Shown here one piece after another: positions 1-11,651 of a stretch of DNA of 64,000 nucleotides (its first letter is position 1; the number at the start of each line of letters is the position of its first letter). The translations under genes and the position numbers were made by a program. This DNA is from Apophysomyces variabilis (taxonomy: Eukaryota > Mucoromycota > Mucoromycetes > Mucorales > Mucoraceae). A model generated the notes under the pieces. The model saw only the letters and a list, made by a program, of their open reading frames with translations. It was not told the origin of the DNA and searched no databases. The DNA lies in NCBI GenBank assembly GCA_002749535.1, contig MZZL01000064.1:124001-188000 (forward strand), written 5' to 3'.

Positions 1-491
1 CCATGGAAGGTTTGTCTCTTCCCCTGTCACGAGTGCGAAAACAAAGATGCAGAAATAACGTCTGGTTCTGCTTCCTCAGGTTCGTTTCTCAGGCGCGAGG
101 TGAACAAGATTTCTTTGACATTACTGGTCTTCCGACGGCTTCCGAAGGGTGCAAGAGCAATGCTCTTATGCGATGCTGCAAGGATTTAGGTATTGCATCT
201 GAGTTATGGTATGATACTTTTAGCATGATATATGTGCAATAGCCGAGAAAGGAACCGTTTCTTGATACAAGCTGAATGGTCATTTTGCAGGGATCCGGTG
301 TTTATCCGTAAATTTAAAAAGAAGTATTGTGTCGAAGTGTGGGCAGAACATGTGCTGACGAAGAAAAAGAAAAAACTTTGGAGAAAGAAGGATGAGAGTT
401 TGGGTAAGTGCTGTAACTAAGGGGTGCTATCGTTTCATTGATCTAATCCTTTGCTATAGAGTATCCATATAAAGAAACAGGAATGGCTTGA
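1..491 (+). CDS. mgm101: Mitochondrial genome maintenance protein Mgm101, C-terminal part
   Basis: Mgm101 is a Rad52-like single-strand annealing protein that maintains and repairs mitochondrial DNA. Only the 3' part lies in the window; the gene begins left of position 1. I read exons 1-9, 80-209, 291-403 and 460-491, with introns 10-79, 210-290 and 404-459, all GT-AG. The spliced frame gives the family core: ARGEQDFF, then [30 protein letters not shown], a lysine-rich stretch ([14 protein letters not shown]) and [10 protein letters not shown] at the end. These match the conserved C-terminal DNA-binding core known in yeast Mgm101. The N-terminal targeting sequence is off the window. Identification is firm from the motifs; exact splice sites are inferred from phase. 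Confidence 0.93.
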
Positions 492-676
492 AGGTTGTAG
501 CTATTGGATTGTCGATTCAATAAAGTTCTATAAGATGTCTGTGTGTGCGCATCTCGAGGTGCTCATATTCTATAAGGACTGATGATGCCGAGCCACGTGG
601 GCATCATCAGCACACCGGATGATATTAACAGACGAAAGAGAGAGTGAACTCGGATTGTTTGCTCGGAGTCAGTTTT

Positions 677-685
677 AGCATATAA
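677..685 (+). promoter_or_regulatory. TATA-like element
   Basis: The sequence CATATAAAAAGGAG lies about 80 bp upstream of the ATG at 761, which is a sensible distance for a TATA box serving the small frame there. Support is the motif and spacing only. Confidence 0.35.
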
Positions 686-760
686 AAAGGAGAGAAAACT
701 CTTATGCACTTCTTTTCATTTCTTCACTCTTTCACTTTGGTTACTATATATCACCTCCCT

Positions 761-931
761 ATGGCACTGCACTCAATTATCCTCTTTCTTATGTTTCTCA
801 AGACTGTAACCTACATCGTGTCTCAGGATGACGATGACGTTGATCAAGACAAACATCAAACCGACAACGAATACGAGATGTCTTGCAATAGCCGACCCGA
901 GTTACAAGTTTCCGTATCACTCGGTCTTTAG
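761..931 (+). CDS. Possible small secreted protein
   Basis: This 56-residue frame starts at an ATG about 80 bp downstream of a TATA-like element. It opens with a hydrophobic, signal-peptide-like segment (MALHSIILFLMFLKTVTYIV). A very acidic stretch follows (SQDDDDVDQDK, then TDNEYE). I recognise no family. The 3' end could be spliced, since GTTTCC and several AGs follow residue 48, so the stop at 931 may not be the true end. It could equally be a chance frame. A signal peptide with an acidic tail is the only positive evidence. Confidence 0.22.
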   Translation: MALHSIILFLMFLKTVTYIVSQDDDDVDQDKHQTDNEYEMSCNSRPELQVSVSLGL

Positions 932-989
932 CTCACCGCTAAAGATTACTTTACATATGGATATGTCAACCACTGTATATGAAGACAGC

Positions 990-1008
990 AATCGCATCGC
1001 ATCGCATC
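990..1008 (+). repeat. Short ATCGC tandem repeat
   Basis: Nearly four copies of the pentamer ATCGC in a row. It is a minor microsatellite in non-coding sequence. Confidence 0.6.
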
Positions 1009-1666
1009 ACTTCTCATCCTGTTCTATTTCGTTTTGTATATATATGTTTATATCTCGCTATAAATTCGTCCTGGTCTAAAGTTACCTTAATGATAATGAG
1101 TTTTATTGTTTCGTCATATCGTATTACAGGATGGTCTACACGCGAATTTTATCATCCTTCTGCCGAGAGCGACCGATAGCAGCGTTGCCATTTATGCGGC
1201 CCTTCTTGCCATTTTAGAGAGGTTCAATTTGCATCTCTGATGCTGCAATGCTACAAGGAAACGGAGATAGAGGATAAATTGGAATAAACAACAATTAACT
1301 GAAAGCGAAAAGACCATGCTCCCTTAATATATCTCGCATAGCAGATCTTTTCGCAATGTCTGACTGACTTGATCTATTAAAAAGTACACACGCTCTTACA
1401 CATGAATGACTGGCTTCCAGACGAATCTAGTTTTTGGAATCACTCTCCTTGAAGATGCGTATGTTAGAAAGAAAATCATGGTTGTGCTCTAACAAGTTTT
1501 TTATGGAACCCTTCTTTTTTACCAAATAGGTTTTGCAACGCGTCACTTAAATAGTACTTTTGCGCCAGCGAATACTCCCTCCTTTCCTGGGCGCATGATT
1601 TATTTAGCGTAGCGCAAAATATAGTTCAATAAACAGAAAATAGACTGACATGTGAAGAAACAGGAT

Positions 1667-2515
1667 TCACGGATTAAGCAAACCGTAATTCCCCCACTGG
1701 TTTCTGCATAAAGCGGCAAGTGCTGTGACTATTTGACCTAACAAGGAAGGCGCTGACGATAGGGCAACGGCTTGAGCACATTGGGAGCTCAGTGTGTCTG
1801 GATCAAATAAATCCACATCGCATTCAAACTGCCTTGGAATTACTCGAATTTCGGTACGATTGATATCTTCCGTTTCGTATAGAAGATCCCAATGATCTCC
1901 GAATGTTGTCGTATGACCGCGTGGTTCTCGTACCCTGTAACTCACATAACGCCAGGAGCCAACATCTCGTACTGGTACACTGACGGTTTTATCATATGAC
2001 ATACTAAAGATTTGTCGTGTCTTGCGGACCAAAAATGTGCACCCATCGATCTGCGGCAGGGATGCATTTGGGCTGGATAAGAAGTGTAGAAGAGGCGGGA
2101 CCGAGGGCGATACTTCAAAAATCAACTTGCCATTTTTTTTCAATCCTTTCCACCTGAAATCGACCGGTTTATGTGCAACGATGCTTGGTTGGAATATCCA
2201 TAACCTGACAGTGATTTGTTTTATATGAGATAATACTCGAGGCAGGACAAGTGCACGAAACAATCGGCAGACCTGACACAGCTTAAATAGCGTACCGATG
2301 TCTGTGTAATCGAAAATGTGTTCTAGAACCTCAACGGGTATATAGTGAATAATACATGCGTTCGATGATGCAGGCTTTATGCTAAATAGAAATTATTGGC
2401 CATTGAGTCCCTGCATGTAAGAATCTATAAGCCCCCAAGAACTTCCTGTATACCTTGTCCAAGAAACGCTTGATATCCAATTTTGCCGCAGCAATGGCGC
2501 TTTTCCTACAGTCAT
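1667..2515 (-). CDS. F-box domain protein
   Basis: Probably a substrate adaptor of an SCF-type ubiquitin ligase. On the minus strand I read two exons, 2515-2454 and 2381-1667, joined across a 72-nt GT-AG intron (2453-2382). The sum is 777 nt, or 258 residues. The spliced N-terminal part carries a typical F-box: IPVEVLEHIFDYTDIGTLFK, then LCQVCRLFRALVLPRVL (roughly residues 32-68). The C-terminal two thirds show no leucine-rich, WD or kelch repeats, so the substrate-binding part is unassigned. The start is the ATG at 2515 because its frame and phase fit the intron; without splicing the F-box would lack an ATG. The F-box call comes from motif reading and is moderately sure. The substrate is unknown. 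Confidence 0.62.
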
Positions 2516-3451
2516 TGTGTAGTTTAGAAAGAAAAGGAAAAGGAGAGACAAGGAAAAAGAAATGCGTCGGTTTCATGCTATTATCATAAATTTTTGCTAC
2601 CACTTCCCTTTAACAGAAAGTCATCTTTCTCAACAACTCTCCGTAATCTTTGACCAATAAGATCCATTTCATAGTTGGTGTTTTGTCTTTAACTGATCGC
2701 CATTAAGATAGGCATGCTGTTCGATATGAAACTTTGGATCTTTCTCTGTCTCTTTTAGAAAGAGGTTTCATGCTACCTACTTTTGGGATATCTATCGAAC
2801 TGGAACCAAAAGTCCTTTCTCTTGTCGGCACTTTATTTAGGCTCAAATTTTACCGATCCCATAGAATCGATTTTCAAGTGATGAGACGGGGACGAGCCGC
2901 GAATGATTCAGCTTGCTCCAAACGATATCCAGTGGAAAAGCAATCTTGGTTCTTTTTCTATATATGTTTTCCACGAGACATATTGCCTTTTTATCCTTCT
3001 CTTGATGCTTTCTCTCGTATGCCATGAGATGACATTGTTTCGGGGAAATTGGTCAATGCGATAGGAGATTTAACTTTGTTTTTTTTCCTTTTTTATCGCT
3101 CAGCACTGACTCATAGGAAAATCAGTGAGAGTAAAGGATAAATAACCATGACGATTACGATTACATAAGGAAACGCTTCGATGTATGAATTTAAAATGTC
3201 CGCTTGTAATTATAATAGACTGGTCATTAGGAGCGAAAGCTGTGCTCGAGAAGTCTTACAGTTTAAGTTTCCTGCTTTTCTTTTAGTGTAGCCGGGGGGG
3301 TTGGGTATTTCAATTCTGTTGTTGAACATGGTCGGCATATCCCTTTTAAGGGAAAAGTGGCCGCTTTGACCTTGCACAACTCAAACCAATTTACTATTAC
3401 TATACATAAAGGTCCAAACTCCACGCAAATTTGTTTTTCGGCTGGAAACAA
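2516..3451. other. Intergenic stretch, F-box gene to vacuolar protease gene
   Basis: This spacer lies upstream of both genes, which point away from each other, so it should hold two promoters. Apart from T-rich tracts and a run of seven G near 3294 I see no convincing motif. Short open frames on both strands (for example 2734-3027) show no family features and are taken as chance. Confidence 0.5.
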
Positions 3452-6339
3452 ATGCCTTCAGAGGAAACGCCACTTCTTCCGCCTCGTCGCCTGACAGTCA
3501 AGGCGCATACATTGCGTACATATGGTTTCATATTCTTCTTTTTCTTCTTTCTCGCATTAGCCGTACAGTGGTTTCGAACCACTCTGCCCACTACTCTGTC
3601 TGATGTCGAAGCTGAAGCACTCGATGACTTTGCAGGGCTACATGCCTACAATGAGTACCTGAGCAAGTTCAATGCACCACACCCGGTCAATTCGCGAGCC
3701 AATGGCGACATGAGAGATTGGTTGGCTTCGGTAGCCGAAGAACTGCAGGTTGAAGCCAAAGCCAAGGGTGTCAAATTGGAAGTGGTTACGAAAGACCCAA
3801 TCAAAGTAACCTCCAAAAGCTTTTTTAGTGATGATGGTAAAAAGTCAAAAAGCAGAAGCAAAGCAAATGTACCGTGCTTGTCCGTTAACAGGAATGTATA
3901 GGTGAATATTGGTTCGTCGATTCACGCAACGTGATTGTTCGTCTGCAAGGTCAATCAAATCGTGACGAAGCAGTAATGATTAATGCTCATTATGGTATGG
4001 ACCTTCTCGCGAGCAAACAAAACAGAAACTGATCCTATTTACTCTTTCATCTCATAGACAGCGTACCAACAAGCCATGGTGTAACTGACAATGGCATGGG
4101 CGTGGCCGTAACCCTGGAAGTTCTGCGGTATTTCGTGCACCATCCTCCGCGTAACACTATCATCTTCCTGTTTAATAATTTTGAAGAAGGAGGTCTCATC
4201 GGAGCTAAGGCTTTCATTAAACATCCTTGGTGGTCTTCTGTCAAGCTTTTCATCAACCTAGGTAAGAACAAAGGTGCTGTGGTGGCTGTTGAAGTTCATT
4301 GACAAGCTTTATATCATCTTTGACTTTAGAGGGTGCTGGTGCTGGAGGTCGGTCCCTCTTATTCAGGGCCAGTAATCAAGCAGCAGTTGCCCGTCTCGCC
4401 TGGAGCAGAGCCCGGTTCGTCCACGGATCGCCGCTTGGAAATGATATGTTCAAGGCCAAATTACTAAAAAGGTAAATAATTATATAATGTTCAATGGCAA
4501 ACAATTATGCTGACTTGTTCTATGTAGTGATACTGATTATTCCGTCTTCACTGCCGCTGGAACTCCAGGACTGGACATTGCTTTCTATGCTCCTCGCTCC
4601 CATTACCATACGCCACGCGACACCTTGGCCTACACCACACCAAGTAAGACGTTATTGATATGACTAAGGTTCGTTATCATAACAACGTTTTCTTTTAACA
4701 GACGCTCTCCAGCATATGGGCCAAATGACTCTTAACACCGTCCGTGATATTACCAACAGCGATGATTTGACTAATCCAGTTGAAGACGAGAAGATGATAT
4801 TTTATGACATCCTTGGACGATGGATGTTTGTCTACAGCTTTGGTACATATCAAGCTGTCAATATTATTGCATTGGTCGCAGTATTTATTTTGGCCATAAT
4901 CTCCACCAAGAAAAATGAACAGCTGACAATCCGTCAGAGATATACTAGACAAGCTATCATGGTTTCCAAAGAGCTCCTTGCTACAGTCATCTCCCTTGTG
5001 GCTATTGTTCTTTCCATTGTTGTCGCTGTCACTATTGTGTCCTATGTCAATCCCTCAGTAGGTGTTTACCGGTACATGCCAGCAGCATTTGTAGATTAAT
5101 CGTGCATTAGATGAGCTATGGCAATACATATAGTGCTGTGCTATACATCTTCTTCGCTGCTGTGTTTGGTTTGTTGGTTTCACAACCATTGTGTGAACGA
5201 CTTTCCAAGGCACCGCGATCGATATATTCTCAAGTTGACACGTATCTATTTGGCGTAACCGCGTTCTGGTGGATGCTTGTGATACTTGCGGTATACCTCG
5301 GAACAAAGCAAATCGCTGCTTTGTATTTTGCTATCTACTTTTTGATCTGCAGCACATTGGCAGTCATTCTATGCAGCACCGTTCCAGCAGGAGCCACTTA
5401 CCGTTTACCATCAGTTTTCTTAGCTCAGGTTCTCTTGCCCACTATTTTGATGACCGAATTCTGCCTTCTTTCAGTGGATTCCATGCGGCACTCGACCCCA
5501 GATGGAACGCCTGAGATTGCTGGTAAGACACTGTCATTGTTTATTTATTTGCGGTATTCAATATTACCTTTCCCCAAGTCTATGGCCTTTTATCAATTTC
5601 TATCTCTTTAATCGTTCTCCAGCTACGCCCATGGATTGCTTATGCTGGTGAAAAGCGTAAGGCTACTATCCTGTCTGGCATCGTCGTTTTGCTTGTTTTT
5701 ATCATTTGCTGGAGTCTGCCTCCTTTTAATGGTGGCTGGTCACCAAACAAGTTCGTATTCGATCTTCATTACAACCAATCTGAGCCATTGGCAACTGTAT
5801 CGCTAGTAACTGCGACTGGTCTTCCTGCGATGTTAAAACCTATCCTTCGACCCACCGAGCTTGAAACGCTAACATGCGGTCCGGTCAACAAATACCAGAC
5901 GAGATGTACATATCAGACCGATCTTTTGCCTAAATATGCGCAAAATGCAGATGAATTCGAATGGGGTTTCCATAAAACTTGCGACAGCAAGATATGTCGT
6001 GTGAATGGAACGTTCGTCTCCAAAAACAGTCTTTTATGTCGCATCGCATTCGATTCGACAGATAACTACAAAGCATGGGTTGGTTCGCAAGATATCACCG
6101 AAGGTCCTATTGGATCATTGATTAGTTACACCGATCGCTACGAGGAAGATGTTCATTGGGGATTAGAGTACAGTGCCGACTCTGACCGTCAGGCTACTTT
6201 AGGTTGTTATTACGACGAATGGTCAGACGGCGAACTTCCGGCCTTCAGCGATCTACGTAATAGACTTCCAGAATCTGTGTTGCTCCTTCATCGTGGCCAA
6301 GGTCTATCATTTGTTCAATACGCGCAAGTTAAACTTTAG
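3452..6339 (+). CDS. pff1: Vacuolar membrane M28 metalloprotease (Pff1 type)
   Basis: A zinc aminopeptidase-fold protease anchored in the vacuole membrane. Eight exons (3452-3836, 3902-3994, 4058-4261, 4330-4471, 4528-4643, 4702-5057, 5111-5522, 5579-6339) give 822 residues, the family's usual size. An N-terminal membrane segment (around residues 25-45) precedes the M28 domain. Its metal and catalytic residues are visible: His158 (NAHYDS), Asp170 (TDNGMG), Glu202-Glu203 (NNFEEGG), Asp291 (GLDIAF) and His302 (HYHTP). Several hydrophobic membrane segments follow, then a lumenal-type C-terminal domain. Translation from the ATG at 3452 fits the acidic dileucine-like start PSEETPLLP, a plausible vacuolar sorting signal (inference). 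No residue of the active site is missing. Confidence 0.93.
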
Positions 6340-6733
6340 CTTAAACTGTTCTACTTTGTACGGGCAATAATAGATCCCTTGTTTCTTTTTCTTTCGACTT
6401 GCTATATGCAGGTGGGAGCATCACTTACCAAGAAAAGAAATTGGTAAAACTAATCATTTCAATCCCCGAGAAAAAGTGGGGGTTCATATCGATGAGCTCT
6501 GACGTGCTACGGTAAAATATTTTGCCTCGGTGAATCTTCAAGTGGTTCGTTTCGTTTTGCACGTAATTTCACTAACAAACAGAAAGAAAGCAACAGTATC
6601 CCCACCATCCCAGTTAACGCATACAGACACACACATATATTGATACATTTCTCGAATAACACTTCAAAAATCAGACTGAAACCAGCCAACCTATGCACAT
6701 CCATCTTGCTACGTTTCAAAAGATCGACAAGAC
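6340..6733. other. Spacer and ccr4 promoter/5' leader
   Basis: 394 bp between the protease stop and the Ccr4 start. I see no gene; the open frame on the minus strand here is AT- and pyrimidine-driven and has no family features. Confidence 0.5.
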
Positions 6734-9100
6734 ATGCCTTTTGACAAGGAAAAAGAAGCAGCTTTGAACAACTTTTATGGACAGATTTACAACTCCACCA
6801 CGCCCCATCTTTCCCCCGCGTCGCCTTCCGTCGGAAACTATCCGTTGCCCATGTACAATAACAAGTTTACGAGGTACCCGGTGACGATGAGCATGCAACA
6901 GCAATCTCAACAACCTCAGCAACAACTACAGCAGCAACCACAGAAAATTCCACAGTCTATTCACTCTCTAACTCCCGGATCTACACCAACACATGCTCCC
7001 AACACCACGCCTCATCTCGCACGTCAATTGACCTATGCTCAGATCTCTAGACAGTCGGCCTCGCCCCATCACCATGCGCGAACAGCAGCAGCAGTGGCTC
7101 GTAACGCACCAGTGGCATCCACAGTGACTATTGTCGATCCAAACAATCCCGCCAAGTCGCTGAATGGGCTGCTAAAGAAGCAGGAAGATCATCAACGTCT
7201 ATCTACCGTGTCCAATTGTTCCTGGACAGCTCTAGACGTTGGCGGAATGGGCCTTAAGAACATATCTCCTTCATTGTTCTCGTACACTTTTTTGACCATC
7301 CTATACATGAGTCACAACGAATTGACAGGTCTACCAGCAGCCATTGCCAACCTTGTCAACTTGAAGATTCTGGATGCATCTGGAAATAAGCTGGAGTCCT
7401 TGCCTTCTGAACTCGGGATGTTAATAAATCTTCGTGAGCTGTTGTTGTTTGATAACAACTTGACAGATCTGCCGAACGAATTGGGTACTTTGTATCAATT
7501 GGAAATCCTTGGATTGGAAGGCAATCCAATGAATGAGGACATCAAGAATCTACTACTGAAAGACGGATCGCAAGCTGTTATCCTTTCATTAAGAGATCAG
7601 GCACCAGGTTAAACATCTACACCTCGTCACATACGATACAAGCAGCTAAAAAAGAGAAAATCTGTGTTCTTGTAGTGGGTGTTCCTCCTTTGTCCAGAGA
7701 ATGGATCGCCATAGAAAATCCTACAACGGAAACGGATGAAGGTAACGTTGACTGTACACGATCCACAACAAGCTGAAAAAAGAAAAAAGAAACAGTTCGC
7801 TTATGTATTAGCCATAGATACGTTTTCGGTCATGTGCTATAATATTCTCTGCCAAAAGTATGCGACAAACCAAGCATATCCGTGTACAGCCTCATGGGCG
7901 TTAAACTGGGAATACCGAAAAGATCTATTGGTTTCTGAAGTTCTTGGGTGGAATACCGATATTATCTGCTTGCAGGTATAAAAGACGAAGAAAGCCCATT
8001 GATATAAAGCTGATTGGCATCGAAAGGAAGTAGAAATGTGCCAGTACGATGAGCTACTGCAAGGTCACTTTAAACGGGTAGGTGATTACGAAAGCGTGTA
8101 TTACCCGAAGACACGAGCAAAAACGATGTCTGAGAAAGAACGTCGAGCGGTGGATGGGTGCGCTATATTTTACAAGACGTCAAGGTAAAAGATTTATAAT
8201 CCTATGGAAAGAAAGAAAGAAATAGACTAAATGGATTCGTGCAGATTCCGCTTAATCGAGAACTATTTGCTCGAATACAACCAGAACGCATTGCAGCGAG
8301 CAGACTTCAAAAAGACAGAGGATATTTATAACAGAGTCATGAATAAGGATAACATCGCAGTTCTGACAATGTTGGAGAAGAAAGACACACAAGAACTACT
8401 CCTGGTAGCAAACTCACATATTCATTGGGATCCCACGTTTGCAGACGTCAAATTGGTGCAAGTAGGGATGCTTATGGACGAGATCAAACGATTTGCAGCA
8501 AAGCATGTTGGAAATCAAAACGAGGGACTGCCTACAATCATATGTGGCGATTTCAATTCAACACCAGTCTCCGGTGTCTACGAGTTCCTTTCAAAAGGCA
8601 CTATTCAACAAGATCATGACGATTTTGGCAACTACGTTTATGGTGACTATACCACAGACGGTCTATCTCATGATCTATCATTGAGAAGTGCCTATGGGCA
8701 TGTGGGGGAACTACCTTTCACAAACTACACAATCACTTTCAAGGGGGTTCTAGATTACATATGGTACACAAATAACACCTTGGACGTGCACTCGCTCCTC
8801 GGGCCAGTAGATGAAAACTATTTGAAAAACGTGGTGGGATTTCCAAATGCCCATTTCCCCTCAGAGTAAGCCATGCTGTTTACTTAGACGGAAAGTTATA
8901 CTTATTCTTGCTATAGTCACATTCCGCTTATTTCATACTTTAAGATCCGCAGGTCTTCAAAGGAGAAAGAGGAAGCCGCTGTTAAACCTTCAGAACAACA
9001 TATAATGGAGAAAGGTTATAGTAATGAGCAGTCAATTAGCCATAGCACCAGTAGAGATAATGATATCAGTATCAATGAAGGCAATCGTTTAAATAAGTAA
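6734..9100 (+). CDS. ccr4: Ccr4 deadenylase, catalytic subunit of the CCR4-NOT complex
   Basis: A poly(A)-specific 3'-5' exoribonuclease that shortens mRNA tails in the cytoplasm. Exons 6734-7607, 7676-7741, 7812-7975, 8027-8184, 8245-8865 and 8917-9100 sum to 688 residues. The order is: a Gln-rich N-terminus (about residues 55-78, runs such as QQQSQQPQQQLQQQPQK); leucine-rich repeats (about 185-285) that bind Not1; and an endonuclease/exonuclease/phosphatase domain. Catalytic motifs are complete: the Glu of CLQEVE, SHIHWDP, CGDFNSTP, DYIWYT and the terminal SDHIPL. The last motif forms only after removing the intron 8866-8916, which supports that splice. The C-terminal tail beyond the nuclease domain is about 55 residues, acidic and Ser-rich; it may reflect an unspliced last intron. 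Confidence 0.94.
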
Positions 9101-9859
9101 CTAATCTGTCTGATGATGTGTTCGGGATATAATTACATGCCTATTGCAATTAGATGTCTTCCATATATATAATACAGTGATCAGAATCATTCTAATATAC
9201 TTTTTTTTTTGGCTTTAACGATTGCTCATCCTTGGCGAGTCTTAATTCCAGTTGCAGAGCGGTTGTAACTAGGTAATGGCAAGATTTTTTTCTACTCATA
9301 TCCGTTCGTCTTCGTTCAACATCAGCTGCAATCGCTGCAGCTTTGTATCATTACACTTGGTTAGCGTCGAAGCACATCTCTGCTTATACAGTGAGAACGT
9401 CATGACAATACTACTAAATATGGGTTATAGTCATCCGTATGACCTTATATAGCGGATCTGAAAGAAGAGATATCGATTCGCTCGATACGTACAAGGCGTT
9501 TCATACATGAACTGTAACTTCTAGATCACCAATTTAGATAATCTGGCCCTGTCTTGAAAAATGCAAGAATTATAAGCACATTCTTTAGTCGGTTCCGTCA
9601 TACAGACTTTGTAGGAAACGCTCTAATTTCTTAATTATCGCTGGTCGATTGGTGGAATAAAGACTCATTTCATGCTCATAAGCCAGATCGAATAAGCAAA
9701 AGATACGACTCCGGGGATAGAAAATCCCTTCCGCTTCTATTTCCTTTTCCAGTGTTTTATCAGACTATATGTCTGGATATCCCTAGTAACGTGAAATTAA
9801 TCGTATTGAGAGAAATAGACTGACTGAGAGGCTGATAATCCTACTGTACTACAAGCAAC
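9101..9859. other. Spacer between convergent ccr4 and the cab2-type gene
   Basis: Both genes end towards this 759-bp AT-rich spacer, so it should contain two 3' untranslated regions and terminators. I see no gene, repeat or structured element. Confidence 0.5.
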
Positions 9860-11123
9860 CTATGGATCGCTCCTGGCTTCTGTTGCACCAGAACTGATCC
9901 AGCCATCGTGAATATGCACAAGCTGTGGTATGATCTTGCTCTCAATCTCAATATCGTCCTTCAATTCATCAGGTCTCAAGCTAATCACTTTTTCGGATTC
10001 CTTAGTGATCATTGTCACGGTCTGCTTTCTGGTAGCCAACATATTGCCAATGACAACCTGATGGCCATATCGAGTCAAGGCGTCACGTGCTTTGGGAACG
10101 AGCAACTTCTCATCTGTCTCCAACTGTAACCATCATATCTTTCTTGAGAAATTCTGGTCGCAGGAGGGAACTATACAGTTCTTTTTTAATTTCTTACCTT
10201 GAATGAGACAATCAAACCCTTGGATGCCCAAACACTCACGAGTGGCTTCAGGAATTTGGGTACTTGGTCCAAAGTCAATGTCAAGGCACCTTCACGGGAT
10301 TGAATCTTATGCTCTGCCTAAGTTAGGGACAGGATAAGTCAATTATTGGTCTAAAACCAGTGGTGCAAACCATTTTCTGCGAAGGGATGAAGAAGTCACT
10401 GACGGCAGCAGCGAGATAGTACATTGCCTTTTCCTGTAAGCGTCCAAGGATTCGTGTACCACTCTGCAGCTTAAACAGGTAATCAGACAACGTGACGAAA
10501 TCCAATAGCAGTAAGCGGTTGGCTTTTTTCGCATTTTGATATTTAACCAAAATGGTGTGCATCTTCGCAGCATAAGCCGCATTTACTGTAATAGAATTAC
10601 ACATATTTAGCATAAAAGTGACAGTAATAGCAATCCCTTTTCTTATTTTACCCGCTACGGAACCATCGTCGTTAGGAACAAGGTAATCTAAAAATGCAGT
10701 AGTTGCATTGTGTGTGTAATGTCGATGAAAAGGTTCCAGACTGAACTGACGATGCATGAAGACTACCGCATATCCAGCATCCAGAAAGTATTCAGCCGAT
10801 ACTGCACCGCGGTTGCCATTGCTAAAATTATCAATAAACCGCACTGTCTGGTTTTCAAGTGGCACAGTAGTTCCTCCACTCTGAAATTTAAGATAATTAA
10901 GCATTAAAGCAATACAGCGAACAGCTTGCCTAGTCAGTAATATAAATAAGACGCTTACTGTAATGAAAACAAGTCGACTGCCCTGTTGCTCATGAAATGT
11001 TACGAAAGCATTCAGTTTGGCCTCAAACTCTGGAAGGTTAGCGGGCGGCTTATTCATCTGGAAATACACGTCCGGATCGATTACACCTTGCCCATTATCA
11101 AGTATTCGGTCAGACGACGCCAT
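9860..11123 (-). CDS. cab2: Phosphopantothenate-cysteine ligase (coenzyme A synthesis)
   Basis: Joins 4'-phosphopantothenate to cysteine using a nucleotide triphosphate, the second step from pantothenate to coenzyme A. Minus-strand exons are 11123-10959, 10880-10652, 10585-10371, 10317-10198 and 10123-9860, giving 330 residues, typical of the eukaryotic stand-alone ligase (bacteria usually carry it fused as CoaBC). Diagnostic motifs are SGGTTVPLE and VRFIDNFSNGNRG (nucleotide-binding fold, about residues 55-85), YLAAAVSDFF (about 190-200) and GNMLATRK near the C-terminus. The SGGTTVPLE motif is created by splicing the first intron. It shares a 528-bp divergent promoter region with the bZIP gene. 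The yeast counterpart is CAB2; the symbol follows that. Confidence 0.92.
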
Positions 11124-11651
11124 GCCAGTGGTTCCAAAACAACTTCAGCTTCGAGTTCCGGCCTTAAACAACGAGCTCATTTTGGGTGTTCCTATGGCAG
11201 TCACACACAGAACTCAGTCTTTGTTGTGCAGTTGAGAACAGGCTGCCTTCCTGAACCGCTATTTTTCTCTGTTGGGCCCGTCTGGATACACAGCCTTTGA
11301 CGTGCCCATTGGATAATATTTCTGACAGCATCATTTTCTGTCCGGGTGTAGTCGCCCAATGGCACATCGTTTGTATAAATGAGAACGGACTATTCGAAAA
11401 TTTAATATAGAAAACCGTTTCATTTTAATTGTTACTTGTCCTTTTGTTTTTGTCTGAAGAGAAGTCCGTCGCCAAAATGTGACGTGACTGAATAAAATAC
11501 AAAAGAAAAAGTTGAGAACAGGCTGGAACAGGACAAGTGCCCATGCGGTTAACGTCGTACAGCTTCAGTCTCGGTCCGGACTGCTTAAGATTAAAAAGAG
11601 ATACAGACGTTTGATATCCCGATTGTCCATTCCTCTTCCTCTTAGTCGACT
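11124..11651. promoter_or_regulatory. Divergent promoter region of cab2-type gene and bZIP gene
   Basis: The two genes start on opposite strands 528 bp apart, so this spacer should drive both. It carries a CRE/ATF-like site at 11480-11487. Short open frames on both strands here have no family features. Confidence 0.6.
11480..11487 (+). promoter_or_regulatory. CRE/ATF-like site TGACGTGA
   Basis: TGACGTGA sits about 165 bp upstream of the bZIP start codon and about 357 bp upstream of the ligase start codon. One base differs from the palindromic CRE core TGACGTCA. ATF/CREB-class bZIP proteins bind such sites, and the gene downstream encodes one. Binding is inference. Confidence 0.45.

Larger units (their letters stand above)
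492..1666. other. Intergenic stretch between mgm101 and the F-box gene
   Basis: No recognised gene. It holds a TATA-like element (about 677-685), a possible small secreted protein (761-931, listed separately) and a short ATCGC tandem repeat at 990-1008. A 19-residue open frame at 1131 and neighbouring short frames could not be joined into a convincing gene. Confidence 0.5.

Noticed and set aside
6507..6719. A 70-codon minus-strand frame with a hydrophobic stretch upstream of ccr4
   Set aside because: It lies within the ccr4 promoter/leader, has no family features, and its hydrophobic part reflects an AT- and CT-rich sequence.
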